Origin: a virus
DNA: 20,031 nt
IMG/VR virus record: IMGVR_UViG_3300044533_000757
Coordinates: 1-20,031 of that record
Reading direction: 5' to 3' (one strand)
Part shown: positions 5,616-13,528 of the stretch, piece after piece
How positions within the stretch are numbered: position 1 is the first letter of the stretch
How the letters are laid out: each line of letters begins with the position of its first letter
Notes under the pieces: model-generated
The model's database searches: none
Told to the model about the DNA's origin: nothing
What the model saw: the letters and a program-made list of their open reading frames with translations, nothing else
Translations under genes and position numbers: made by a program

Positions 5616-5629
5616 TAATCAATGATTAT
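5615..5629. promoter_or_regulatory. 15-bp perfect palindrome downstream of the int promoter
   Basis: ATAATCA, a central A, then TGATTAT form a perfect dyad at or just after the expected transcription start and before the ribosome-binding site of int. It looks like a dimeric operator, though a role in recombination cannot be excluded. Confidence 0.5.
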
Positions 5630-5645
5630 GTAGCGGGGGTTAAGG

Positions 5646-6542
5646 ATGAAACTTTTAAAATGGCTGACGCAAGTCATTGATCGACGTGTGTCGCAAGGAA
5701 GCTTATCGGAAGGGTCGGCAGGGCTTTATAAGGCGGCGCATAAACGCCTGCCTAAGAAGCTGCTTGACCTCAACCTTGCCGATGTAAAACGACGCGACGT
5801 TGAAGACGCGGTCGCGGATATGAATGCCCGCGGACTTAGCCCCGCTACAATCAAACACGCGCTTACGATCCTGGGCAGCGCGTTTAATGACGCGATTGAT
5901 AATGACTTGATCCAGGCGAACCCAGCCGTGCGGATCAAGACACCTAAGAAAAAGACCAGGCTAAATAGAAACGTCTCAGACGATGGTTTGAAGCGCCTAC
6001 TCAACATAGCAGCAAATCACCCCTATGGCTGGTTGCTGCGTTTTGCGTTGGGGTCTGGGCTTCGTCGCGGTGAACTACTTGCGTTGAATTGGGGCGACAT
6101 AGACCTGACCGCTGGCACGGTCGCAGTGAACAAGAGCATCATTGTTGTGGATAATAAAGAACAAATCTCCACGCCAAAAACCGCTTCAAGTATCCGCGTT
6201 GTGACGTTGCCCCCGGCCATTGTCGCAGAGGCTACCCGCCGCCGCGGCAACTATGACGACGAAAATCCAGTATTCGTAAGCAGCCAGAAATGCCGTCTTG
6301 CGCTTTCCACAGCCAGCGACAGAATTAAAGAAATGCTGGTTGAAGCGGGCTTACCCGATCAGACCTTGCACTCTTTACGGCATACCCACGCGTCACAACT
6401 TGTGTCTTCTGGTTGTCCGCTTCCTGCAATCGCGCAGCGTATGGGTCATGCCAATGTCGCTACAACAATGTCGGTTTACGCTCACGCCTCGGCAAGCGAA
6501 GATGCCAAATTAGCCGCAGCAATCGGACAGGCTGTTAGTTAA
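5646..6542 (+). CDS. int: Tyrosine recombinase, phage integrase
   Basis: A 298-aa site-specific recombinase of the phage integrase/XerC type. An N-terminal core-binding region of about 105 residues is followed by the catalytic domain with all expected residues: R140 in GSGLRRGE, K178 in STPKTASS, H242-x2-R245 in LHSLRHTH, H268 in MGHAN, and nucleophile Y278 in MSVYAHA. It is shorter than lambda-type integrases (about 350-400 aa) and I see no separate arm-binding domain. It should catalyse integration and excision of the phage. A GGGGG run upstream could serve as ribosome-binding site. It is convergent with the late operon and its last 8 bases overlap the end of the ejection-protein gene, leaving no room for a terminator between them. 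Confidence 0.95.
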   Translation: MKLLKWLTQVIDRRVSQGSLSEGSAGLYKAAHKRLPKKLLDLNLADVKRRDVEDAVADMNARGLSPATIKHALTILGSAFNDAIDNDLIQANPAVRIKTPKKKTRLNRNVSDDGLKRLLNIAANHPYGWLLRFALGSGLRRGELLALNWGDIDLTAGTVAVNKSIIVVDNKEQISTPKTASSIRVVTLPPAIVAEATRRRGNYDDENPVFVSSQKCRLALSTASDRIKEMLVEAGLPDQTLHSLRHTHASQLVSSGCPLPAIAQRMGHANVATTMSVYAHASASEDAKLAAAIGQAVS

Positions 6543-9312
6543 GCAATCCGCGCGTTTTGTTTTTGCGGTTATAGTCATGCGCAGCTTGGTTTCCTAACGC
6601 CAGCCAAGCTGCGGGATGAACGCCTAACGGTAAGCCGCCTCTTGCAGACGCAGACGTCGTAGGCTTAGATCCAACCTTTTGAGCAACCGCCAAGAATTGT
6701 GCGTATGCTTTAGGATCGCGCATTACTTCCTTAAAGATTTCTTCCTGTCTAGGCGTAATGCGACCAACCATTTTACGAACATACTCTGATCCAACTTGGT
6801 TGCCGATCAGCGTGCCGCGACCGAAAACACTTTTGGAAACTTTGCCGCCTAACGCCGCGCCGCCCATCCTCGCGGCGACATCTACGACGTCTGGAACTTT
6901 GGATTGTAGATCAATTCCTGGGATACGCTGCCCACGAACCTCTCCCGCCGTTTTTACGGCGCTGAGATTTTCCCTAATTTGAGTAGCTTCGTCGCGCGTC
7001 AAAAGACCCCGCGCGGACATCCAATCCGTAAGCGATGTTCCGTTTTTGTTAAGCGGCGCTAACGCACGATCCGCTGAAACAGACATATTGTCTGTATTGA
7101 GGATGTGGTCGCGCAGCATAGCGCGCAAACCGTCTTTGCCGTCTGCGGTTTTGCCTGCCGTCCGATAAAGCTGTTCTAAACTCTGGACAGGATTGGCGCT
7201 AGACACAGCGTTTTGAATGACCTTTGTTGGATCTTCTGTGTTGCCTAAAACTTGTCTAGTAAAGTTTGCAGAGTTTGATACGTTAGAAGTGGACGCCTCT
7301 CGCGCTGTCTTCGCGCGGGCCGCGGCTTGATCCGCCTTTTGCGCGAACTGATCTGCGTTGCTTGCCATCTGCGACGCAGCCGCCATGTCTTCGTGCAGAC
7401 CTGGGAACTGCTCGTATATTTGCGGTTCCTTCTGGACAGCCGCCGCAATCTTAGACGGAATTGGCATTTTAGTCACAGGATTTAATACTTGTTGTCCAAC
7501 CTGGACACGCTGCCCTGTCTCGAGCAAGGCTCGCGCTGCGTCAGGATCTTTGGCCGCTGCGAGCGCGTTTTCGATGCCTTGATACTGTTTGATGTCCGAG
7601 CCGTTAAGAATATTCTCAATCGTCCCAAGTTTCATTATTTGGTCTGCGCCAGTGTTTTTACTGGCTAACGCTTCAACCACCCCCGGCGAGCGACGGTATT
7701 TGTCCATCATCTGCGTAATGAACTGGTTGTATTCGCTTAAGCCATCAACCTTGAAATGGTTGGTCATAGTTGAGGTAAGTCGATTGGCGTATTCTTTTGC
7801 TAAATTTGCAGAGCCATGATTAGCGTTAAGACCGCCGCCAAACGTGCGTTGGTCCGCGCGTAAGTTTCCAAGCAACTTACGATAATCTCCGACTGTTGCG
7901 TCTGGCTTATTAATAATCTCTTTCCAGGTGTCGAGCGTTCCAGGTGAGAGCGACGTTTGTCGATCCACGCCTAGTTTCTTTATCATGTCATTGTAATAAG
8001 CTCGCGCCGCATTACTGCCCACGGCGCGGTTATTGTCTATGAGCGCTTCGAGATCGTTAGCTCTAGCTTTATCTTCAAATAAACCTTGCCAAAGCTGATC
8101 TTGTAAAGCGTTGTTCGCGGTGCGCTCCATTGCAGGTGCAACGTCTAAAGATGATCCGGCCTTAATTGCATCTTGTGCCGCGGCGTCCGCTGTCATGCGA
8201 GCACTATTAAAAGCGGCACCTGTTCTATTTTGGACATCTGCCGCGCGGGCCTTGGCCGCTTCAAGCATCTGGGCAGCGTCACCCGAAAGCGTGCCTACGG
8301 CGTTGTTGGTTAAATTCTGCATCGCCGTGTCTGTGTCACGCGTAATGTCGTAACCAAACTTGGGATCTTTTTGTCTAAGGGCTGTAACGATACCCTGTGT
8401 TGTTTCGTCTTGTAAGAAAGGCGTTGTCGCGCCGCCTGGCAAATTGTTTGCCTGGTTTTGGACGTCAGACAGAAGGCGCTGTGTTTCCGTGTAGACGGAG
8501 GTCGGATCTGTCGGTAGCCCCTGCGCTTTAAGATTAGACAGCGCTGCGTCTGTGTATGCTTTATTCGTATTGACCGCTGCGCCCTTCTCAGGGTTGACCA
8601 TGTTGCGGAATGTTTCTGCGACTGTGCCGCCGCCAACTTTCTCCGCGCCTTTAGTTGCATAACGTAACAACTGTCCTGGACCCGCAAGCGATCCAGCAAT
8701 ACCGCCAATCAAATGCCCTGTTGCGTTGTCTGGCGAAAGCGTGTCCGCAACCATTGTGCCTGCACCTGCACCACTGGACGCAGCTAATTCGCCTTTAAGA
8801 AAACCACCTTTGTCAGCGTTGATTGCTTGGACTGCGCGCGACGCAAGATTAGATCCTGTCGCAACTGGGCCTAACGCACTCGCAACACCCGCTGTCGCAA
8901 GACCCGTTGTAAGACCGCCGCCTGTCATACGGCCGCCGTAGTAATAAGGTCGCGCGCTTGGTGCTATGTCTTCCGGCGCGCCAGCTATTCTTTCCCAGGC
9001 TTTACTCGCGCGATCAAATTTATATGGCTCGCCTGTAGCTTTCGAATGCAGGTATTCGATACCCGCAGACACCGGGTTTAGGTTTACAAGATCCGCAAAG
9101 TCGCCAGCACCGCCGACAACCGCGCCTTGGCCGAAAGCTTTAAGCTTACCGCTTACGCCTTGGTAATCTTGGTTCTTTTGCGCAGCGCTTTGTAAATCTG
9201 TGTCCAGTTTCTTAAAAGCGTTAGACACATCATTCCATTCTGGCGTGCCTTTAAGCTGCTGGTTATTTACAAGCCAATCGCCAAACTCGTTTAGTGTCGC
9301 TGCGTCGCTCAT
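6535..9312 (-). CDS. Large internal virion / DNA-ejection-type protein (925 aa)
   Basis: The last and largest gene of the late operon. The N-terminal 220 residues include several glycine/alanine-rich hydrophobic stretches (around 62-80, 128-160, 175-190 and 200-215) that could insert in membranes. The middle (about 330-700) is long, helical and rich in A, Q, N and D. The C-terminus has another glycine-rich patch (AARMGGAALGG) and a basic end. That make-up and position match podoviral internal-core proteins such as P22 gp16 or T7 gp16, which leave the virion and form a channel for DNA entry; no specific homology is claimed. AGGA precedes the ATG, which lies 1 bp after the upstream stop. No catalytic motif is evident. 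Confidence 0.7.
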   Translation of the reverse strand: MSDAATLNEFGDWLVNNQQLKGTPEWNDVSNAFKKLDTDLQSAAQKNQDYQGVSGKLKAFGQGAVVGGAGDFADLVNLNPVSAGIEYLHSKATGEPYKFDRASKAWERIAGAPEDIAPSARPYYYGGRMTGGGLTTGLATAGVASALGPVATGSNLASRAVQAINADKGGFLKGELAASSGAGAGTMVADTLSPDNATGHLIGGIAGSLAGPGQLLRYATKGAEKVGGGTVAETFRNMVNPEKGAAVNTNKAYTDAALSNLKAQGLPTDPTSVYTETQRLLSDVQNQANNLPGGATTPFLQDETTQGIVTALRQKDPKFGYDITRDTDTAMQNLTNNAVGTLSGDAAQMLEAAKARAADVQNRTGAAFNSARMTADAAAQDAIKAGSSLDVAPAMERTANNALQDQLWQGLFEDKARANDLEALIDNNRAVGSNAARAYYNDMIKKLGVDRQTSLSPGTLDTWKEIINKPDATVGDYRKLLGNLRADQRTFGGGLNANHGSANLAKEYANRLTSTMTNHFKVDGLSEYNQFITQMMDKYRRSPGVVEALASKNTGADQIMKLGTIENILNGSDIKQYQGIENALAAAKDPDAARALLETGQRVQVGQQVLNPVTKMPIPSKIAAAVQKEPQIYEQFPGLHEDMAAASQMASNADQFAQKADQAAARAKTAREASTSNVSNSANFTRQVLGNTEDPTKVIQNAVSSANPVQSLEQLYRTAGKTADGKDGLRAMLRDHILNTDNMSVSADRALAPLNKNGTSLTDWMSARGLLTRDEATQIRENLSAVKTAGEVRGQRIPGIDLQSKVPDVVDVAARMGGAALGGKVSKSVFGRGTLIGNQVGSEYVRKMVGRITPRQEEIFKEVMRDPKAYAQFLAVAQKVGSKPTTSASARGGLPLGVHPAAWLALGNQAAHDYNRKNKTRGLLN

Positions 9313-9313
9313 T

Positions 9314-10540
9314 TTATTGTCCTAGAAGTTGTCTAGCTTTTTCTATCGTAGACATGCCGCTGCTCGCGCCGCCACTTGCATCCCCGGTCACGCCGCGCGC
9401 TGCATCTGCGCCGGGCGTGTAAGCGCGACCCTGTTCATTAGCAGACAAGCCGTTAATGACGTTAGATAGCTGCGCTCTTGTATCTCTTAGACTTGTGTAG
9501 CTTGCCAAAGCGGCGTCACGATCTGACTTAGTTCGAGCATTCTGGGCAGTCTGCGCAGCTTCGTTCATGCGCGTCTCAAGCATAGGTAAAAGCGCTTGAT
9601 ACTTGTTTCGCGCCTCCGCGCCGCCAGTGAACCAACTACCGATCGACGGGAACATTTGTTGGACCTGTTGCACCTGGAACTTACTACGCCCTGCGCCCGC
9701 TAAGTCGCCAGACAGACCGCCTGCAAGTCGATTATGTAACCCTGCGAGCGCGATTTTATTCTGAATATGCTCCTGAGTATTCTTTGATGGCGCACTACCC
9801 CAAAGAGAACTCCAACCCGCTTGCAGATTATCCGTGTTAGGACCAAAAGCTCCCGCAGGGTTTGGCATGGGCGACGGTGTAGACGGCGGTGTCTCAAGCG
9901 CAGTATTTGTTCCGTTTTGCGCAGGGATAAACTTTGTGTCTGTGGGGTTTGTTTTGCTGTATTGAAGAAAGCCATTCCCCATAGGATCTGCGATAACGCC
10001 GTAACGCTCGACGGAAGGTGTTGTCCTGTCAAAATAATCCTGCGTAGACATGCCAAGCGCTTTGGCATTTCGCTCAATGTCTGTTGGTATGCTTTGCTGC
10101 GCCGCGACTGATAAACCTTTATCGGGATCAGCTTTTATTAACTCTTTAATTTCGGGACTTAAATCTGAGCGAGCAAGCGCGGATCTAACTGCTTCCTGTT
10201 GAGATGCGTAAGCAGACTGAGCCTGCGCTTCACGTTGATTGAGCAAACGTGTCTGCGCAGCGTTAAGAATGTTATGCGGCATCTGTCCTAATACCGCAGC
10301 ACCCGCAGCAAGTGTCGCTGCGCGTTGCGACGGCATTTGTCGCATACCCGCGCCAAGTAATAACGGCGCTAAAGACATGAGCGTCTGACTGCGCGCTTGC
10401 GCAACATCAGCTTCGTTCATGCTTGGTGCGGCGACGGCAGCGAGGGGGTTCGTTGCCGCCGTCGCCGCGTCACCCGCGCCGTAGGAAGGACCGGCAGGGC
10501 TATTCAAACCAAGTATTGAAAATATGTCGGAGATAGCCAT
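9314..10540 (-). CDS. Internal virion / ejection-associated protein (408 aa)
   Basis: GGAGG near the end of the previous gene precedes two adjacent ATGs (10543 and 10540). The second has the better spacing, while the first overlaps the upstream stop as TAATG. The N-terminus (MAISDIFSILGLNSPAGPSYG) leads to an alanine-rich helical segment with a LMSLAPLLLGAGMRQMPSQRAATLAAG hydrophobic patch, split by basic residues. A Q/A-rich region follows, then a proline-rich linker (around 215-235) and a helical C-terminal region (TRMNEAAQTAQNARTKSD). I recognise no named family. Composition and position between a proline-rich protein and the 925-aa protein suggest a second component of the DNA-ejection machinery. 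Confidence 0.65.
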   Translation of the reverse strand: MAISDIFSILGLNSPAGPSYGAGDAATAATNPLAAVAAPSMNEADVAQARSQTLMSLAPLLLGAGMRQMPSQRAATLAAGAAVLGQMPHNILNAAQTRLLNQREAQAQSAYASQQEAVRSALARSDLSPEIKELIKADPDKGLSVAAQQSIPTDIERNAKALGMSTQDYFDRTTPSVERYGVIADPMGNGFLQYSKTNPTDTKFIPAQNGTNTALETPPSTPSPMPNPAGAFGPNTDNLQAGWSSLWGSAPSKNTQEHIQNKIALAGLHNRLAGGLSGDLAGAGRSKFQVQQVQQMFPSIGSWFTGGAEARNKYQALLPMLETRMNEAAQTAQNARTKSDRDAALASYTSLRDTRAQLSNVINGLSANEQGRAYTPGADAARGVTGDASGGASSGMSTIEKARQLLGQ

Positions 10541-10542
10541 CA

Positions 10543-11121
10543 TTAGCCTCCGTAAAGCTGCGAGCGCAACCAAGCTAATCGTGGGTCTTCCGGCGTATTA
10601 GATTGCATTACTGGACCCGGACCTTGCGACAATGCTGTCGCGCCGCGTGGTAACGCTAAACCTTGCAAGCCCATTGGCATTGGCGGACCCATCTGCGGAC
10701 GATGCGGCGGCAGAGGTGGATTAATTGGCGGTTGCATTGCGGCTTGCATTGGCCCTGGACCTTGCGCCGGTCCAGCAGCAGGACCGCTGTCTATGCGGGG
10801 CATTCCGGCAGGCGGCATTTGTCCTTGCGGCTGTCCAATTCCTTGCGAAGCGAGGAAAGCTGCAATCGCGTCTGGCTGTGACATTTGTGGAGCTTGTGGC
10901 GCAAGTGAGACAGATCCAAGCAAACCTTCTGGACGACGTGGCGGCATAGGTGCGCTGCGCGAGCTAGACATATTCTGCGGGCGACGCGGCGGTGTGGGTG
11001 CCGCAGACTTAGTATTTGGCGCACTAGGCATTGCGCCAGACATATCCACGTTTGGTGCCTGCGCGTTGTCGCCTAACAAACCTTGCAAAAGCGGGAGTAA
11101 TTCAGAAGCGTAACCATACAT
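10543..11121 (-). CDS. Proline-rich low-complexity virion protein (192 aa)
   Basis: No enzyme motif is visible. The N-terminus (MYGYASELLPLLQGLLGD) is a likely amphipathic helix. Most of the rest is rich in P, A, G, M and Q, with three related basic proline motifs: PPRRP at about residues 44-48, PPRRP at about 60-64 and PPHRP at about 138-142. The end is more ordered (EDPRLAWLRSQLYGG). Such disordered proteins often accompany the internal/ejection proteins of podoviruses and may thread through the tail. Its stop overlaps the next ATG and its last codons carry that gene's ribosome-binding site, so production of the two is probably coupled. Confidence 0.6.
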   Translation of the reverse strand: MYGYASELLPLLQGLLGDNAQAPNVDMSGAMPSAPNTKSAAPTPPRRPQNMSSSRSAPMPPRRPEGLLGSVSLAPQAPQMSQPDAIAAFLASQGIGQPQGQMPPAGMPRIDSGPAAGPAQGPGPMQAAMQPPINPPLPPHRPQMGPPMPMGLQGLALPRGATALSQGPGPVMQSNTPEDPRLAWLRSQLYGG

Positions 11122-11133
11122 TGACGTATCTCC

Positions 11134-11766
11134 TTAGAGTAATCCTTGCACCGACATCATGTGCCGTTGATTATGGAAATCTTGCATTTGACGCAGTAGC
11201 GCATCGTTCATGCTGTTATCTTGCGCCATTGGCTGCGGCTGTGTGTCGGCCTGCGACAACAAACCTGCAATAGGATCTGGTTTTTGTGGTTGCAGGTTGC
11301 CTTGTAGAAGTTGTCCAATAGGATCATTCGCGGGTGCGGGTGCAGGCGCGTAAGACAAGGCCGCGTTTGGTCTAGTCGCAGGGGTCTGCCCCATCATCTT
11401 TGCGACATGCGACGCGACCGTGCCGTTACCATCAGACGCGTTGTAGTGTCCTGGCGAGCCCGCGTTTACCGTGGAATACATATCAAGCAAGCCCATGTTT
11501 GGCTTGTATCCACGGTCATTAAGAAAATTGAAGAAAGCGTCGATTTGATTACGCGCGCTGGGATGCACTGTGTCTATGTGATACTTAGCGCGTTCTTCTG
11601 GCCCAGCCTGGAACAAGCCAAAATACTTATTGCCTTTGCCGCCCCAGCGTGACGGGTCATTAGAGCTTTCATAACTAAACACGCGTTGCACATCTTCTGG
11701 ATTATGCCCGCGCGCTTTAGCCTGCGCGACTAAGTAAGCAAGGTCTTGTGGAGTAAGTCCGCTCAT
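11134..11766 (-). CDS. Virion-associated lytic transglycosylase-like protein (210 aa)
   Basis: The N-terminal 130 residues resemble a lysozyme/lytic-transglycosylase fold: SYE33SSNDPS with E33 as the probable catalytic acid, then WGGKGNKYFGLFQ (G50-Q53), the usual G-L-x-Q block after the glutamate. The C-terminal 75 residues are proline/glutamine-rich and probably disordered. It lies among the internal virion proteins, not in the lysis cassette, so it most likely makes a local hole in peptidoglycan when the phage injects DNA, as T7 gp16 and other virion transglycosylases do. Its ATG overlaps the previous stop as TAATG. Confidence 0.75.
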   Translation of the reverse strand: MSGLTPQDLAYLVAQAKARGHNPEDVQRVFSYESSNDPSRWGGKGNKYFGLFQAGPEERAKYHIDTVHPSARNQIDAFFNFLNDRGYKPNMGLLDMYSTVNAGSPGHYNASDGNGTVASHVAKMMGQTPATRPNAALSYAPAPAPANDPIGQLLQGNLQPQKPDPIAGLLSQADTQPQPMAQDNSMNDALLRQMQDFHNQRHMMSVQGLL

Positions 11767-12923
11767 TAGAAAGGCACCACTTGTCCATTAACGATGCGCC
11801 CGCCGCCGGGGTTCATTAGTTGCCCGTTTTGCGTAAATCCGCCCCCGGCACTTGCGGTTGGAACCATTGCATATGGATTAGAATTGCCGCCGCCCAACAG
11901 GCCGCCTAAACCATTTGCCAAAAGCGATGCGCCTACACCTTGGCCGCCGGGGATAAACATACTGCCTATACCCGCAGCTAGACCCAACCCCGTCATTAAT
12001 GGGTTAGACGTAGGCATTTGCTGTTGCTGATAGCTTTGTCCAGACGAAGACGTGCTAGAAGACGTGGACTTAGGCGCGCCTTGAACAGTCGTGTTGTAAG
12101 CCTGCAATGCTTGATAGGGTAAATTCTGCATACGCAGATACTCATTGTATTTAGCTGTATCTGCGTTTTGCTGTGTTTGCTGCACTTGGTTGCCAAAGCT
12201 CATTACATTTTGCAGAGCAGCCGTATTGGTGTTTTGTTGATCCATTCCAAGTTTAGCAAGTGAATTGCCGCCGCTAAGAAGATTTTGCATCCAATTCTGA
12301 AACGCGCCTTGATTGGATCTATCCGCAGTCAGCGTGTTTCCGATGTCTTGACCCATTAAATTAGTCGCGTTGTTGTATCCTGTGTTAAGCAGGTTAGCGA
12401 CAAGGTTGTTTGTGTTGAGGTTGTTTTGCGCAGTCGCAACACCTTCTTGCACGCCGTGTCTGGAACCGCCAAAGGCTTTCGCAGACAGAGCTTGGTCGCC
12501 AGTTTGCGTGAGTGCGCGATTGAGGTTTTGATCGCTTATACCTTGCACACTGTTTATTACAGTGTCGATATAAGGGTTCATATAATCTGAGATACCTTGC
12601 AAGCCATTTTTATACGTGCCGGACACAACTTCCATTGGCGCTTGCATTCCGCCGCTTATTGCGTTTCCCGCGGCGTTAAAATACGGAGCCGCTTGGCCGA
12701 CTAAGTTTCCAAGGCCAATGCCTACGGCGTTTTGAATATCGTTCATGCCCGCGGTCAATTCGCCCGTATAGGCTTGACCCGGATTGTTGAGTAGATCCGT
12801 CGCAGCGTTCACGCCACGTTGTGACGCGGCGGTAAGCCATTCGGGTATTTTATTCTCGGAGGTGCTGTTATTTGACGAAATCGTCGGCACCCATTGCATA
12901 TTATTGCCGCTGCTTTTACCCAT
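11766..12923 (-). CDS. Phage internal/tail protein with AFGGSR motif (385 aa)
   Basis: A protein of a pattern that I have seen widely in podoviruses but cannot name with certainty. It has the block YMNPYIDTVINSVQ, then a helical segment and SAKAFGGSRHGVQEG at about residues 146-162. The middle is rich in N and Q and likely helical. A serine-rich linker (about 283-297) leads to a C-terminus with glycine-rich hydrophobic segments (GLGLAAGIGSMFIPGG, LANGLGGLLGGG). The hydrophobic C-terminus suggests membrane contact during ejection. The gene overlaps the end of the previous one by 8 bp and has an AAGGA ribosome-binding site; it precedes the transglycosylase gene. Confidence 0.65.
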   Translation of the reverse strand: MGKSSGNNMQWVPTISSNNSTSENKIPEWLTAASQRGVNAATDLLNNPGQAYTGELTAGMNDIQNAVGIGLGNLVGQAAPYFNAAGNAISGGMQAPMEVVSGTYKNGLQGISDYMNPYIDTVINSVQGISDQNLNRALTQTGDQALSAKAFGGSRHGVQEGVATAQNNLNTNNLVANLLNTGYNNATNLMGQDIGNTLTADRSNQGAFQNWMQNLLSGGNSLAKLGMDQQNTNTAALQNVMSFGNQVQQTQQNADTAKYNEYLRMQNLPYQALQAYNTTVQGAPKSTSSSTSSSGQSYQQQQMPTSNPLMTGLGLAAGIGSMFIPGGQGVGASLLANGLGGLLGGGNSNPYAMVPTASAGGGFTQNGQLMNPGGGRIVNGQVVPF

Positions 12924-13314
12924 TGGGCTGTTCCTTGAGGTCTAATTCAAAAGTGACGCACTTAGGTTTGAAACCGTAAGGCGGAAAGCGTTTTAAGAAG
13001 CCCTTGCGTGAAATGCTTGTGATTGCAGTGCAACCATTTTCGAGCGCAAATTCTTTTACGCGAGGAAGATACTCATCTAAGAGTTTCGATAGTTTTCCCG
13101 CGGCAATAAAGAAATGTAGTTTGCGACAACGCGGGTATTGAACAATCTCTGTAATCACGCAGCATTCTTCGTCGCCCCAATATTGGAAGCGGCCTTTCTT
13201 AATACCCTCTGCGATATCGGCGCGCGTATGCGTATGCCCGTCCAGGGCAAGCGCCTTGTCGAAAAGCGCGGCAAGATTAAATTGGCGGTTGGACTGTTCC
13301 ACGTGTCGCAACAC
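12916..13314 (-). CDS. gp13-like / GNAT-like small phage protein (132 aa)
   Basis: The core reads ITEIVQYPRCRKLHFFIAAGKL, then a LENGCTAIT segment and SRKGFLKRF. This pattern is shared by many small phage proteins encoded just before ejection proteins, some compared with T7 internal virion protein gp13 and some with acetyltransferase folds. It may be a scaffolding or internal-core assembly factor; no acetyl-CoA-binding motif is evident. The start is uncertain. The GTG at 13314 gives a 38-bp overlap with the upstream gene; a second GTG at 13302 shortens this to 26 bp, and neither has a convincing ribosome-binding site. No internal ATG is available. Confidence 0.65.
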   Translation of the reverse strand: MLRHVEQSNRQFNLAALFDKALALDGHTHTRADIAEGIKKGRFQYWGDEECCVITEIVQYPRCRKLHFFIAAGKLSKLLDEYLPRVKEFALENGCTAITSISRKGFLKRFPPYGFKPKCVTFELDLKEQPNG

Positions 13315-13528
13315 TCGTCGTAAGAGTTCCAGAGTTGTCTACCGTCACTTGGTAGACAGTCCCGTTTGGCGCTTGCAGGAGTATTTGCGGCTGGATCGTA
13401 TTTGGCCCTGCCAACAGGCTAATTCGACGTGCCAACAGCGAAAGGAACGAAGACATCCAAAGCGTGTCGTATTGCTTTGGGGCCGCTCCAAAGGTGGGAA
13501 GTGGTAAGGGCTTAGTGCTTGTCGTCAC
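13277..13528 (-). CDS. Small phage structural protein (83 aa)
   Basis: A GTG start at 13528 overlaps the stop of the large tail protein as GTGA. The first 20 residues are proline- and threonine-rich ([10 protein letters not shown]). A helical middle ([19 protein letters not shown]) and a beta-like end ([20 protein letters not shown]) follow. Small proteins of this shape (LP-rich start, helix, then a VD-x-SG-x-L ending) are common between head/tail genes of phages and are usually unnamed. It could be a connector or chaperone for its neighbours. Its 3' end overlaps the next gene by up to 38 bp. Confidence 0.6.
   Translation of the reverse strand: MTTSTKPLPLPTFGAAPKQYDTLWMSSFLSLLARRISLLAGPNTIQPQILLQAPNGTVYQVTVDNSGTLTTSVATRGTVQPPI

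Larger units (their letters stand above)
5312..5645. promoter_or_regulatory. Divergent intergenic region between lysis cassette and integrase
   Basis: The only stretch over 300 bp without a substantial gene. It contains two copies of a 21-bp repeat, five TGCNGCA heptamers (5351-5357, 5359-5365, 5573-5579, 5593-5599, 5602-5608), a 12-bp inverted repeat (5350-5361 with 5589-5600), an integrase promoter, a 15-bp palindrome and an 18-codon micro-ORF. Clustered heptamers inside and near a promoter suggest operator sites for a phage regulator. A promoter for the leftward lysis genes is not clear: TATACT- and TATACA-like -10 boxes exist on the minus strand without convincing -35 boxes. I see no tRNA or identifiable attachment core. 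Confidence 0.6.

Noticed and set aside
5614-5619. Perfect TATAAT as the int -10 box
   Set aside because: The spacing to TTGCAC would be 21 bp and no better -35 box is present; TATATA at 17 bp fits better.
5312-5645. tRNA gene or CRISPR array in the non-coding region
   Set aside because: No cloverleaf or CCA-end pattern is visible, and the repeats are too few, unevenly spaced and too short for CRISPR.
6535-6575. Possible terminator after int (CCGC with GCGG around a T-rich loop)
   Set aside because: The stem is only 4 bp and the T-run is in the loop and not after the stem.
8310-8708. 132-codon minus-strand frame inside the 925-aa gene
   Set aside because: Same strand, different frame, rich in R, Q, T and S, with no start signal. 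It is a shadow of the ejection-protein gene.
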